Positions 17,141-26,261 of a stretch of DNA of 64,000 nt are shown piece by piece. This DNA is from Xenorhabdus doucetiae. Its GTDB lineage: Bacteria; Pseudomonadota; Gammaproteobacteria; Enterobacterales; Enterobacteriaceae. The translations under genes and the position numbers were made by a program. The first letter of the stretch is position 1, and each line of letters begins with the position of its first letter. Where the stretch lies: contig NZ_FO704550.1 in assembly GCF_000968195.1 (NCBI RefSeq), forward strand, positions 806,001 to 870,000. Reading direction: 5' to 3'. The notes under the pieces are model-generated. The model searched no databases and was not told where the DNA came from. It saw nothing but the letters and a program-made list of their open reading frames with translations.

Positions 17141-17159
17141 TTATTTTATGATATTAATC

Positions 17160-18338
17160 TTATGGTGTTAACTGAGCTAAACCCGTAATGGTTTTTTCAA
17201 GGTATTGACGGGGGCAACCTAAGTTTATTCGAATAAATCCTTTTCCTTTATTGCCAAAACTGTATCCCATTGAAACGGCTATTTTAGCTTTTTGTATTAA
17301 TGCTTCTTGCAAGGTGTTGTCATCCAAACCTAAATCGCGGCAATCCAGCCAGGCCAGATAAGTTCCTTCCGCTTGGGTCATTCGACACCAAGGAACGGAA
17401 GAGGCTAAAGCCTTTTCGAACCAACAACGATTTTCCGCCAGATAATCTTGTAGCTTATCAAACCACGCATCCCCATATTGATAAGCGGCGGTAGCCGCAG
17501 TCATAGACAATGAATTGAAGACATCTAATCCATGAGCGTTCAACCGATCATGAAAGGCGTGCCGGAGAGTGGGATCTGGAATGAGAAAATTTGCTATACG
17601 CAGCGATGCAAGCCCGAATGTTTTGCTTGCTGAGGTCGCCGCAATCACATGACTGTGCCATTCACACCCAAGATGCAATATTGAGGTGAATTTTCCCCAA
17701 GGTAAAATTAAATCAGCCCAAATTTCATCGGAAATGATCGTCGTACCGTATCGTTCGCAGAGCATCAATAGCTGGTGCAGTTCGTCACGATCCCAACAGC
17801 GGCCAGTAGGATTATGGGGATTACACAACAATAGCAAAGGGGGTCTGTGTTGCGCCAATATCTGTTCGAGATGAACATAGTCAATTTTATAACCTTCCGC
17901 GCCTTCAAGCAGCGGGTTTTCAATCATCGTTCTGCCGTTCATCGTAATAATTTTGGCAAATGAAGCGTAATAAGGCCCCTGTACAATGACGCCTTCTCCT
18001 GGTTTACTCAGCATTTGTATCAATAAAGCCAATCCGGGTACGACACCTTCGATCGATGTGAACCACTCTCTGTGCAAGGTCAGTTGATGGCGTCTTGCAA
18101 ACCAGTCGATTGCGGCTTGATAGTAGCGATCATCGCGTTCACTGTAACCGAAAATACCGTGATCAATTCGGGAGGATAGGGCTTGCTGAACCGCTTCTGG
18201 GCATTGAAAATCGTAATCAGATACCCACAGTGGCAGCAGCTCAGTGGTATTTAATTGCAGATAATGATCTAAAAAATCCCACTTAATGGAACCCGTATTG
18301 TGGCGATCGATTATCTGGTTAAAATCAGGTGATTCCAC
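17160..18338 (-). CDS. MalY/PatB-family PLP-dependent cystathionine beta-lyase / aminotransferase
   Basis: A fold-type I PLP enzyme of 392 residues. It shows the MalY/PatB signatures LPLWVSDYDFQCPEAV, HGIFGYSERD, the CNPHNPTGR motif, SDEIWADL, and the PLP-binding lysine in SASKTFGLASLR. The C-terminal RINLGCPR carries the carboxylate-binding Arg. Members cleave cystathionine or related C-S bonds; the native substrate cannot be told here. It starts with GTG at 18338, one base after the nhaC stop, with AAGGAAAT inside the end of nhaC, so the two are translationally coupled. In E. coli, malY is also governed by a LacI-type repressor (MalI), a parallel arrangement. Confidence 0.85.
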   Translation of the reverse strand: MESPDFNQIIDRHNTGSIKWDFLDHYLQLNTTELLPLWVSDYDFQCPEAVQQALSSRIDHGIFGYSERDDRYYQAAIDWFARRHQLTLHREWFTSIEGVVPGLALLIQMLSKPGEGVIVQGPYYASFAKIITMNGRTMIENPLLEGAEGYKIDYVHLEQILAQHRPPLLLLCNPHNPTGRCWDRDELHQLLMLCERYGTTIISDEIWADLILPWGKFTSILHLGCEWHSHVIAATSASKTFGLASLRIANFLIPDPTLRHAFHDRLNAHGLDVFNSLSMTAATAAYQYGDAWFDKLQDYLAENRCWFEKALASSVPWCRMTQAEGTYLAWLDCRDLGLDDNTLQEALIQKAKIAVSMGYSFGNKGKGFIRINLGCPRQYLEKTITGLAQLTP

Positions 18339-18339
18339 G

Positions 18340-19779
18340 TTAAATTTCCTTATTTCTTAGGGAGTTTCCCGATGTGGCCCTGGCAATACCGAAACCAGTA
18401 AAGCCATAAATAAGCGCCAAAAAGGCCGCAGCATAACACTGGATTGCCCAAGGCAGTAAATCAAGCGTACTGACACCCAATGTCGTCGCCATATAAATGC
18501 CGGCAGAAGTCCAAGGGATCAGCGGTTCGATGACCGTACAGCCATCTTCTATGGTGCGTGATAGATTTTTGTTGTCCAATCCCATCCGGTGATAAGCGTC
18601 TTTGAACAGTTCGGCTGGAATGAGAAGAGCCAGCTTTCCATCACAGGTTGCGCCGGTTAGCAGAATGGTTGTGGATAGGGTAGCAGCGATGAGTTGTCCG
18701 GTTGTGCGAACAGCTTGCAGGAGCTTGTTAATAATGATGGTTAAGGCACCCGTGAGTGTTAATGTGCCGGCAAACGCGAATGCACAGAATACCAGCAATA
18801 TCGTACTCATCATTGAGAACATGCCACCGCGATTGAGCAGGCGGGGAACATCGCTAACGATCCCGCTGATGTTGTGTCCCTGTTCAGAGAACATGGCGAG
18901 ATCGAAACCATCAATTAAGGCATTAAGACCCTGTTTCAGCGTGAATCCCTGAAGGCCTACGCCGATGGCAATCGCTAAAGTACAGGCAGCCAGCATGACG
19001 GGAATGACAGGGCGTTTTGTCACCGCTCCCCACAAAACCAGTATCGGCGGTAAAATCAGCAATACATTGAAGTGATACAGGTTATCAAGAGATTGCAGGA
19101 TCTCTGTAATTTTTTCGGGAGTTGCCACGTTATCCGTTAAACTTGTCTGACCCGCAATAAGATAAACAATGGCGGCTAAAACAAAGCTCGGAATAGTGGT
19201 GTACATTAAGTGTTGGATATGGCCGTAAAGATCGGTATCGGCAACGATGGCAGCGAAATTAGTTGAGTCAGATAACGGTGAAATTTTATCACCGAAATAC
19301 GCACCTGAAACAACCGCGCCCGCCGCCGCTGCCAAAGACACATCAAGACCAGCGGCGACACCCATCAGGGCGACACCGACGGTTCCGGCTGCTCCCCATG
19401 ATGTGCCAGTGCAAACTGAAATCAGGCTCGTAATAAAGAAGGCTGCAATCAGGATGTATTGCGGGCTAATCAGCGTTAACCCCCAGTAAACCATGTAAGG
19501 TATGGTTCCGCTGAACATCCAGGTGCCAATTAAGCCGCCGACGCAAATCAATATCATGATCACGGGCATTGCCTTGGCGAGCTTTGCCACGATGGCATCA
19601 ATAATGTCATTCCAGCGATAGCCTTGCCAATAGGCCAGAACCGCGGCCAGGGTTGCTGATACAAGCAATAAAGATTCGATGCGCAGGCTCAGTTGACCAT
19701 AGCCAATAATAAGCAGCAGAAGCATGGCGGCAATCGGTAGTATAGCGAGTCCTAAATTGAGTTTTTTCTTATCATCCAT
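18340..19779 (-). CDS. NhaC-family Na+/H+ antiporter
   Basis: A 479-residue inner-membrane protein with about 11-12 hydrophobic helices. The family signature region includes CTGTSWGAAGTVGVAL, SGAYFGDKISPLSDSTN and the later GATCDGKLALLIP and EPLIPWTSAG. NhaC-type carriers exchange Na+ for H+ or for organic acids (as in Bacillus MleN). Here it is cotranscribed with a PatB-like C-S lyase and lies just after a LacI-type regulator, so it may move a substrate or product of that enzyme; this is inference. Confidence 0.85.
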   Translation of the reverse strand: MDDKKKLNLGLAILPIAAMLLLLIIGYGQLSLRIESLLLVSATLAAVLAYWQGYRWNDIIDAIVAKLAKAMPVIMILICVGGLIGTWMFSGTIPYMVYWGLTLISPQYILIAAFFITSLISVCTGTSWGAAGTVGVALMGVAAGLDVSLAAAAGAVVSGAYFGDKISPLSDSTNFAAIVADTDLYGHIQHLMYTTIPSFVLAAIVYLIAGQTSLTDNVATPEKITEILQSLDNLYHFNVLLILPPILVLWGAVTKRPVIPVMLAACTLAIAIGVGLQGFTLKQGLNALIDGFDLAMFSEQGHNISGIVSDVPRLLNRGGMFSMMSTILLVFCAFAFAGTLTLTGALTIIINKLLQAVRTTGQLIAATLSTTILLTGATCDGKLALLIPAELFKDAYHRMGLDNKNLSRTIEDGCTVIEPLIPWTSAGIYMATTLGVSTLDLLPWAIQCYAAAFLALIYGFTGFGIARATSGNSLRNKEI

Positions 19780-19802
19780 ATGAAAAATCCAGTTTCAGTT
19801 AG

Positions 19803-19816
19803 GTTGTTGAAACAAC
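19803..19816. promoter_or_regulatory. Candidate operator palindrome before nhaC
   Basis: GTTGTT-GA-AACAAC lies in the 39-nt gap between the LacI-type gene and nhaC, 24 nt before the nhaC start. The size suits a LacI-family operator but the central CpG usual in that family is absent. It could equally be a small intercistronic hairpin. Confidence 0.3.
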
Positions 19817-19818
19817 AG

Positions 19819-20820
19819 TTATCTTATCGAAAAAACGGAATCCCGGATGACGAGTTCCGCTGAGAACATATTCATTTGTGGAGGCAATTCTTGTTTGGCG
19901 TTGAGTTGCAATGCGAGATTAGCTGCCCGTTGCGCCATTTGTTCGACGGGGTTGTGCATGGTCGTTAAGGGAGGATAGAGATATTGGGCTGTGACAATAT
20001 CATCAAATCCAACGATTGACAGTTGTTCGGGTAAGTTGATTTTCCGCTGATGCAGGGATCGCATCATACCCGCCGCCATAACATCATTGAATGTTACTGC
20101 CGCAGTGACGTTGATGCCGCTCGCTAACAGTTTTTCTGCTGCCTGTTCCCCACCTTCTTCGTTAAATGGAACGCTAATAATCCAATCATCAGGAACGGTA
20201 ATGCCCGCATTCGCCATTGCAGCATAATAGCCTTCCAGACGCAGCTTTCGATCATCGATCGGTAGATTTGCTGTGACACAAGCAATTCTTCGGTGACCAT
20301 TTTGCAGAAGATAATGGGTAGCAATCTGAGAGGCAGTGACATTATCTAACCAGACACAGCGGTTAGCGATGGCAGGGAAATAACGATTGATAATCACTAA
20401 TCCTGGCGTGTGGGCCGCATAACGTAATACATCTGTATCGCTCATTCTGCTGACATGGGCGACTATTGCTTCACATCCTTGGTTGATTAAAAAATCCAAA
20501 GCAGATTTCTCAAGTTCAGCTTGATGCCCGCCACTACAAACCATGAGCTTAGCTTCTTTTTGCCGGGCAACTTTTTCAACTCCACGAGCCAACAGGGAGA
20601 AAAAAGGATCAGCCAAATTACCGGTCAGTAAGCCCAACATATTTCCGCATCTTTTCGCCAAGGCCAGTGCAGCGGAATTACGGTGGTAATTGAACTCACG
20701 CATGGCTTTTTCTACCCGCTCGCGGGTGCCTGGCTCGACATAAGCGGTATTATTAATGACACGGCTAACCGTGGCGGCAGACACTCCGGCTCGATGTGCG
20801 ACATCTTTCATCGTGGCCAT
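19819..20820 (-). CDS. LacI/GalR-family transcriptional regulator
   Basis: The 333-residue protein has the N-terminal LacI HTH (MKDVAHRAGVSAATVSRVIN, residues about 4-23), the hinge helix region (HRNSAALALAKR) and a periplasmic-binding-protein-like effector domain with INRYFPAIANRCVWLDN, GHRRIACVT and the IVGFDD motif. It resembles GalR/GalS in overall sequence. GAGGAG lies upstream of the start. It heads the nhaC-patB genes in the same direction and is the likely local regulator; the inducer is unknown. Confidence 0.9.
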   Translation of the reverse strand: MATMKDVAHRAGVSAATVSRVINNTAYVEPGTRERVEKAMREFNYHRNSAALALAKRCGNMLGLLTGNLADPFFSLLARGVEKVARQKEAKLMVCSGGHQAELEKSALDFLINQGCEAIVAHVSRMSDTDVLRYAAHTPGLVIINRYFPAIANRCVWLDNVTASQIATHYLLQNGHRRIACVTANLPIDDRKLRLEGYYAAMANAGITVPDDWIISVPFNEEGGEQAAEKLLASGINVTAAVTFNDVMAAGMMRSLHQRKINLPEQLSIVGFDDIVTAQYLYPPLTTMHNPVEQMAQRAANLALQLNAKQELPPQMNMFSAELVIRDSVFSIR

Positions 20821-20949
20821 GCTTTCTCCTCAGCAGTTATGTTAGATAAATGTGAAATAGGATCATATCCCAATTTATTCAGGTACTCATGAAGGATGAA
20901 ATCACCTTCTTGATTACGCGACAGAGGATGTAGGGCATGGGTATTATCC

Positions 20950-21624
20950 TTAATATAATAAAGCATGGTTTATCGAGTTTAAATATTGGGGTGGAATATA
21001 GAGATCATAATTCTTTTTTTCACAAAGTGCTTTTAACTCAAGAATTGAATTGATAGATAATTTTTCATAGAGAGTTTTAAAATACCTTTCTAAGGTACGA
21101 CATGATATTTTCAATTCATGAGCAATATCTTTATTTCTGACGCCACGGCAGAATAAAAAAATGATCAGCCATTCCTTCTCTGTCAAGATATTATTAGGCG
21201 GGTTAAGATTAATAGCAGTGGAAATATCATTTTTAATATAATAATGGACTGAAAAATGAGTCATTTCTTTGGCGTGACCAATGATTCCGATACATTGACT
21301 ATTTTCATCCATTAATGGAAACTTTTCACAGAAATAAGGCTTGAGTTGTTTATCATGATGTTGAAAATAAGCACCGACAGAGGATATGCGCTGCATGGAT
21401 TGTAAGACCTTCCGATCATGTTCTTCAAACAGAGGAACAAGATGCTCAAAGGGTGTATTTAACTCTTTTTCGGTATATCCGGTAACATCAAAGCGTTCAG
21501 GTAAATTATTTAAGTTAATAAACACCTTATTTGCATAGATAAAGCGGAGTTGCTTATCTTTGACAAACCATGACTCATGGCTTTTATCCCACATATTGGT
21601 TAACTGAGGAGTGACTTGACTCAT
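20950..21624 (-). CDS. PAS-LuxR family solo regulator (intact paralogue)
   Basis: A 224-residue protein with an N-terminal PAS-like domain (SHESWFVKDKQLRFIYANK, YFCEKFPLMDENSQCIGIIGHA) and a C-terminal LuxR HTH (ILTEKEWLIIFLFCRGVRNK, then ISCRTLERYFKTLYEKL). It aligns throughout with the IS-split gene at 14895-16661 (shared WD/W..KD, FIYxNK, YFCEKxPL and NYDLYxP motifs). PAS4-LuxR solos with no partner LuxI are expanded in Photorhabdus and Xenorhabdus, where they are thought to sense host or small-molecule signals. The ligand here is unknown. Confidence 0.88.
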   Translation of the reverse strand: MSQVTPQLTNMWDKSHESWFVKDKQLRFIYANKVFINLNNLPERFDVTGYTEKELNTPFEHLVPLFEEHDRKVLQSMQRISSVGAYFQHHDKQLKPYFCEKFPLMDENSQCIGIIGHAKEMTHFSVHYYIKNDISTAINLNPPNNILTEKEWLIIFLFCRGVRNKDIAHELKISCRTLERYFKTLYEKLSINSILELKALCEKKNYDLYIPPQYLNSINHALLY

Positions 21625-22550
21625 ATATAACCTTCAATAATATACCCGTTATTTTTCAAGTTGCCGTTTTATTGGCTTCAATCACCCCTCAATACATCCC
21701 AGTCACATAGCAAGCTATGCTCCGGTTTGAGTCGGTTGTTACAAACAGGATAACGAATTTATTTCAAATGAAATGTGAGAAGTGTTTGCTATTCATGTAA
21801 TCGGTTTCATGAAGTGTGAAAATGTGATTTATGTAACGCTTTTTGATCTTGTTTAGTCCCGAATAAGTAAACATGGCGCTATAGCTGTGACTCATTCTGT
21901 TGTTTTCTATCCACAGGTTTGCCTAAATTCAAGTCGTATCAGTCAAGGCTCAATATTTTCTGGAAGAGTATATTTTTAAGTGTTTTTGGTGAATTAAGGT
22001 GATTTTTGTGTAAGAAACTACTTGTAACGTTATAAATTAATACGAGTGACTAATTCAATGTTATTAATTATATGTTGATAACATTGTTTTTATGTATGGG
22101 TTTTGATTTCTCATGGGATTTAACGTAATGTGATCAACTTCTCTTTTTTATATGGATTATTGTCAACTTATTGCGTTAAGTTAATTTTCCTCGATTTTAT
22201 ATACTAATATTTTAAATTTTATTTCTAATTTGGCTTATTGTTCCAGTTTAATCAGTATCTGAATGTTATCATGAAATGATTGTCGGGAAGCTCCTGTCCT
22301 ATTGGTCGATTTTTGTTTGACATATTTTCGCCAATGATTACTATTTGATTTTTTAATTAATAAATAATGACAGGTCATTTTATTCTATATAAAACCTTTT
22401 TATTTTAAATATGGCTGTGCCTGAAATAGGCTTTATCTTAAATTAACATTCTACTCTCTTGTAAAGAGTGTGGTTGCATATTTAATCGTATTTGAGCAAG
22501 CAGGGAGATTGCGCGCGGCGTATCGCTTTGCTTTAAGGGAAAAGGAGTGA
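21625..22550. other. 926-bp AT-rich intergenic region before the effector cassette
   Basis: No convincing gene is visible on either strand. The left 100 bp resemble a dispersed intergenic repeat (listed separately). The rest is very AT-rich and shows only short hairpins and TGTGA words. AAGGAG for the effector gene is at 22542-22547. Confidence 0.6.
21643..21740. repeat. Dispersed intergenic repeat, Xenorhabdus/Photorhabdus type
   Basis: It starts ATACCCGTTATTTTTCAAGT and runs on to a small palindrome CATAGCAAGCTATG. The head shares the pattern TACCC-n-TA...CTTCAAGTTGC/TTCAAGTTGC with the repeats at 28729 and 56170. Dispersed copies of such sequences are common in these genera from general knowledge; only the head similarity is shown in this window. 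Confidence 0.45.
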
Positions 22551-25259
22551 ATGGTGAATCCGTTTGAGTATTATTATCAATGGGAACTTGACTACTTGAG
22601 GCAACTGGCAAAAGAAATCCATCCTGCCAGCGGTACAGCGGGGTTAGGCTATCCTTTTCTGGCAATTGATAAAGATGTGACCAAAATCAGTATCGTTTAC
22701 AGTGAAGTTAAGCTGGCTAAGTCTGTCCTGAATAAGATGGATAACGATAAAAACTTCCGCGAGAGTGCGATGCAATTTGTGGATTTAGAGAGTGAAGCAT
22801 CAGATTATGCCATTGATGCCAGACAAGAACATTTCGACGGATTAGTGGAAGATTTCAAAGATCCTGAAAAACAATTTCAGGCGTACAAAAATAAATTATC
22901 CGATCCGACCTTACAATCTGCTGATTTGGGAGATATGACGACTGAAGGCAGTTTTTTCATGGATGCAGATATGGAAATGCGTTATATAGACAGCCTTATC
23001 TGTCCTTATTACAAAGATAAAGCGAAGATTGTGGTATTGCATGATCCTGTGGGATATCAGCGTGATATTTTAATGGCATATGAGTTACTTAATCTTTGGC
23101 AGCTAAGTTATTCTGCGACAAATATTTATCCACTGACGATAGGAAGCTTTGTTGAGATAATTGCTGCATCAAAGGATGAGAGTATTAAAAAATCTTTTAA
23201 CGAACATATTCATCAGGAGAATTGGAAAATCTGGTGGCCTAAACTTACCGATCCGATTGTGGATGTAAAAAAAAGACAAGAAAAAATTCTTGAAATATAC
23301 AAAGAATTTTTTGAAAGTCCAAGTGTTGCCGGTAAATTAGGAGGGTTGTCACATTATTTCAAGTATTTTTTTTCGTTGGGTGATAAAAAAAGTGATCTGA
23401 CAGAAGAAGATGGTCAGGAATTTGAAATATACTGCGATCTTGCCGCAGAGTTAATGCAACCGTTACAGAAAACCCCAGAGGGAACGTCGATATTAGAACA
23501 GATTATTGGCGGTAAGCTTGCATTAGATGAGAGTAGTTCATGGGATGTCATTAACAATGGCATCGTCAATACGCTAGGGCATGATGGTGCTAACAAACTA
23601 TTGATGACAAACTTTGTAACAAAAGGAATAGATAAAATATTCGGTGCAACAGGTGAAGTTATAGGAATGTTTCTTGCCTGGGGAGCGGAGAAAATGGCTC
23701 AAGGCTCTGTGAGTTTATATGCAAAAAGTATTGAAAAGGTAACCCAGACTTTTACTGACAAAGTTTTTGGTGCTTTAGGCGTAGAAGAATATAAAGGATC
23801 TGTTTTATTGACAGAAAAAGAAGTAACAAAACTGATCAATGATCTTGAGAAATATAAACAACAAGGGCTTATCGGGAAGTCGAAAATATTGAGAAAAAAA
23901 GCCAAGGTGAATTTTCAAAAGAAAGGCGGGACGGCGGTATTTAATTGGGCAAATAGGGTGAAAAATTATACGGGCGATTTAAAACTAAAAATACCGACCA
24001 TTAAAATTAACAGTCCAACATTCAATGTTAAATTTATGCAACATCTGGATAAACCGATCAGTATTGCGCTGGATTGTAGTCTAACTGGATTTGATCTGTT
24101 GATGAAAAGTTATACCTTCTATACTTTATTATCACAATCGGGTTTTGATAGAAATAATCCATTGAAAGCGAATCGAAAAATTGTGTATTTAGCTTTTTCC
24201 TACCTGAATACGGTACTTGGTATGGCAGTAGCGGTACGAAATTCTTCTGAGCTTATCGGGAAAGGGCTTGCAAAAGCAGAAGCATTGGCGAGAAGGATGA
24301 ATCATCCTGCGGCAGAAGCACTATTAGGTGCTGCTTCCCGCCGACTTACATTATTAAATAGTGCTCAGATAAAACTGCTGGCAAAGGGGACGATTGGGGT
24401 AACCGGAATTTTAAGCGGGGCGCTTTCTTACTATGATGCTTATCATGCCAGCGCTTTAGGCAGCCATAAGGAAGCATATGCACATGTTGCTATTGGTACC
24501 GGTACGTTAATGTTAACTGCTGGATTTTTGGGACCATCACTTTTGGGTACAGGTGCTGGAGCAGCAGGAGCAGGAACATTTTTTACTGGTATGGTATGGG
24601 TGGGAATTCTCGGTATGTTAGCAGGCACTTTTTATGTGGTTTTGTTTGGCAAAAGTCAATTTGAATATTTATTAATGAATTGTTTTTGGGGAAGTGGTGA
24701 TAAATATTCATTTTTGGAGATGGGATTTGAACGATATGAAGAAATAACACACCAATTTGAAAAAATTCGTAAAATGGATAATGAAATCATTAACGCATTT
24801 AAGGTGGAATATCAGGAGTTTTTAAATTTTTTCACCAGACCAATATTAAAAAAAGAGAGTAATCAAAAAGGAATGATGGCTTATCATTTTATGTTGCCGA
24901 ATTTCCAATGGGAAAGATCAGAGTTAATTTATCATGTTGCACCATCATCTACGGTTACTTCCAGAAGTGATCACACAATTTATGTCAATGACCGTTATTA
25001 CGCTAAAGCTAAGCAGCGGTTTGATGAATTAATGAAACAAGCTCTCTCTGAAATCATTTATAAACATGAAAATCCCATTGATGAAAATGGCACGCTTACT
25101 TTAACACTGGAAATAGAAAAAGAGTATGCTGAATATATCACAATTGATTGGTACTATATGCCAAAAGAAGATGCAATTTCCCCCCTGCGTTATCAATGGG
25201 GAAAAGAGCCTACAATAGAAAATGCGATTTATGGATATTCTGATGAGAAGGTGCGTTAA
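22551..25259 (+). CDS. Large putative pore-forming T6SS effector, VasX/BTH_I2691-like
   Basis: A 902-residue protein with no signal peptide. The first 700 residues or so are soluble with amphipathic stretches; hydrophobic segments follow at about 543-562, 605-625, 640-665 and 675-700, the last ones Gly/Ala-rich. A motif like the YLLMNCFWG block then precedes a charged tail, as in the VasX/BTH_I2691 group of T6SS toxins that depolarise membranes. The region GYPFLAIDKDVTKISIVYSE looks like the part of the VasX N-terminal domain where a lifestyle of FISID...VYIAFS residues recurs, so the true N-terminal 80-100 residues may be missing. GTG at 22554 is better spaced from AAGGAG than the ATG at 22551. 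The stop abuts the next gene (TAAATG). The AT-rich codon use differs from the backbone genes, suggesting transfer. No VgrG, Hcp or PAAR gene is nearby. Confidence 0.55.
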   Translation: MVNPFEYYYQWELDYLRQLAKEIHPASGTAGLGYPFLAIDKDVTKISIVYSEVKLAKSVLNKMDNDKNFRESAMQFVDLESEASDYAIDARQEHFDGLVEDFKDPEKQFQAYKNKLSDPTLQSADLGDMTTEGSFFMDADMEMRYIDSLICPYYKDKAKIVVLHDPVGYQRDILMAYELLNLWQLSYSATNIYPLTIGSFVEIIAASKDESIKKSFNEHIHQENWKIWWPKLTDPIVDVKKRQEKILEIYKEFFESPSVAGKLGGLSHYFKYFFSLGDKKSDLTEEDGQEFEIYCDLAAELMQPLQKTPEGTSILEQIIGGKLALDESSSWDVINNGIVNTLGHDGANKLLMTNFVTKGIDKIFGATGEVIGMFLAWGAEKMAQGSVSLYAKSIEKVTQTFTDKVFGALGVEEYKGSVLLTEKEVTKLINDLEKYKQQGLIGKSKILRKKAKVNFQKKGGTAVFNWANRVKNYTGDLKLKIPTIKINSPTFNVKFMQHLDKPISIALDCSLTGFDLLMKSYTFYTLLSQSGFDRNNPLKANRKIVYLAFSYLNTVLGMAVAVRNSSELIGKGLAKAEALARRMNHPAAEALLGAASRRLTLLNSAQIKLLAKGTIGVTGILSGALSYYDAYHASALGSHKEAYAHVAIGTGTLMLTAGFLGPSLLGTGAGAAGAGTFFTGMVWVGILGMLAGTFYVVLFGKSQFEYLLMNCFWGSGDKYSFLEMGFERYEEITHQFEKIRKMDNEIINAFKVEYQEFLNFFTRPILKKESNQKGMMAYHFMLPNFQWERSELIYHVAPSSTVTSRSDHTIYVNDRYYAKAKQRFDELMKQALSEIIYKHENPIDENGTLTLTLEIEKEYAEYITIDWYYMPKEDAISPLRYQWGKEPTIENAIYGYSDEKVR

Positions 25260-26261
25260 ATGATAAAATCAATAAAAAAATGGCTGACCAAAAAGCCTGA
25301 GGGTAAAGTAAATAATAATATCAGAATTAGCCGGCTATCAACCGTGTGCGATCCCTTTCTGGATGAAGATATTGGTATGCTGGATAAAGGGCAAATAAAA
25401 GCAGAGGGTTTTGTTGATTTTATTGATGATAAAAAATGTGAGATAAAATATGGCAGCAGTAATTATCGTGTGAAAATTTTACTTGCCTCTTTAGCGGGTT
25501 TTGTATTAGGTTTTTGTTTTTTTATTGATGATTATATTACATCATGGAATGCTAATGAAAAATTTTATTTAAGAGCTGTTAACGATATTAAAGATGAATA
25601 TGGGGAGGATTTCTATCTCAATCCTAAATTGCCAGATGATGATAAAATTTATGAGTATATTGCTGATGCCGAGAGCATTTCTTTTCCCCAGTATTTTCAT
25701 ATTCGTTATACGGATAGTGGTTTTTACAGTAAATCAAGTGTTCGAAAAGATTTGTTACTGGATGGTGGTTTTTTCCTATTTTCTATTACAATGATTTTAA
25801 TCCACTTATGGGTATTATCTTTACTTCTTAAAATCTCCCCGCTTGTTATTGATCGGGAAAAGCAACTGTTTTATACCTGGCGCAGGGGGAAAATGTATGT
25901 TGCACGTTATTCTCAAGTCGATGTGATTAATCTATATGATGTTTTGTATTTAAGGGTTTATGGATTCGATAAAAATAACCAATTGATGATTTATGATTTT
26001 GAGCCTCGTATCCCTAATCTGATCGACGATATAATAAGTAAAAAATATTTATTGGCTTTTGTTGCAAAATATCTGATACAGGGAAAAGAGTCTGTCAGTT
26101 CAGTGGATTTTAAACGTCATTCATCAATATTTTTTTCACGTAAAAATTCAAAACCAACAGATTGGGAAACTCAGGTTACAGCTATTTTAGCTGAATTGGA
26201 CCGGCTTGGCCCACCGAAAAGGGCGACTGACCCTGAATATATCGTTGGAGAGAAATATTGA
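25260..26261 (+). CDS. Putative immunity membrane protein 1 (DUF6708-like)
   Basis: A 333-residue protein with two predicted membrane helices: VKILLASLAGFVLGFCFFI (about residues 69-87) and FFLFSITMILIHLWVLSLLL (about 170-190). A loop of roughly 85 residues separates them. The C-terminal part (SPLVIDREKQLFYTWRRGKM) resembles the DUF6708 family of T6SS-linked proteins; I could not verify that by search. It starts directly after the effector stop, so the two are coupled, the usual layout of a toxin with its protector. If the effector makes pores, a membrane-bound immunity protein is expected. Confidence 0.5.
   Translation: MIKSIKKWLTKKPEGKVNNNIRISRLSTVCDPFLDEDIGMLDKGQIKAEGFVDFIDDKKCEIKYGSSNYRVKILLASLAGFVLGFCFFIDDYITSWNANEKFYLRAVNDIKDEYGEDFYLNPKLPDDDKIYEYIADAESISFPQYFHIRYTDSGFYSKSSVRKDLLLDGGFFLFSITMILIHLWVLSLLLKISPLVIDREKQLFYTWRRGKMYVARYSQVDVINLYDVLYLRVYGFDKNNQLMIYDFEPRIPNLIDDIISKKYLLAFVAKYLIQGKESVSSVDFKRHSSIFFSRKNSKPTDWETQVTAILAELDRLGPPKRATDPEYIVGEKY

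Larger units (their letters stand above)
16662..17159. other. Intergenic region upstream of the split regulator
   Basis: No coding frame is credible in this AT-rich stretch. It holds the Shine-Dalgarno of the split regulator, two copies of the short word TTATACTAG (near 16912 and 17051), and two hairpins downstream of the aminotransferase gene. Confidence 0.6.

Noticed and set aside
21830..21860. CRP site from TGTGA words near 21818-21834
   Set aside because: No symmetric partner TCACA at the right spacing is present.
22425..22550. In-frame codons upstream of the effector (reading FEQAGRLRAAYRFALREKE) as a remnant of a VasX N-terminus
   Set aside because: A few positions match the E..G......RYA pattern of VasX starts, but there is no start codon, a stop intervenes and the match is too short to trust.
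22438..22665. 75-codon minus-strand frame overlapping the start of the effector gene
   Set aside because: It overlaps the effector's coding start, has no Shine-Dalgarno and no similarity; taken as a shadow.
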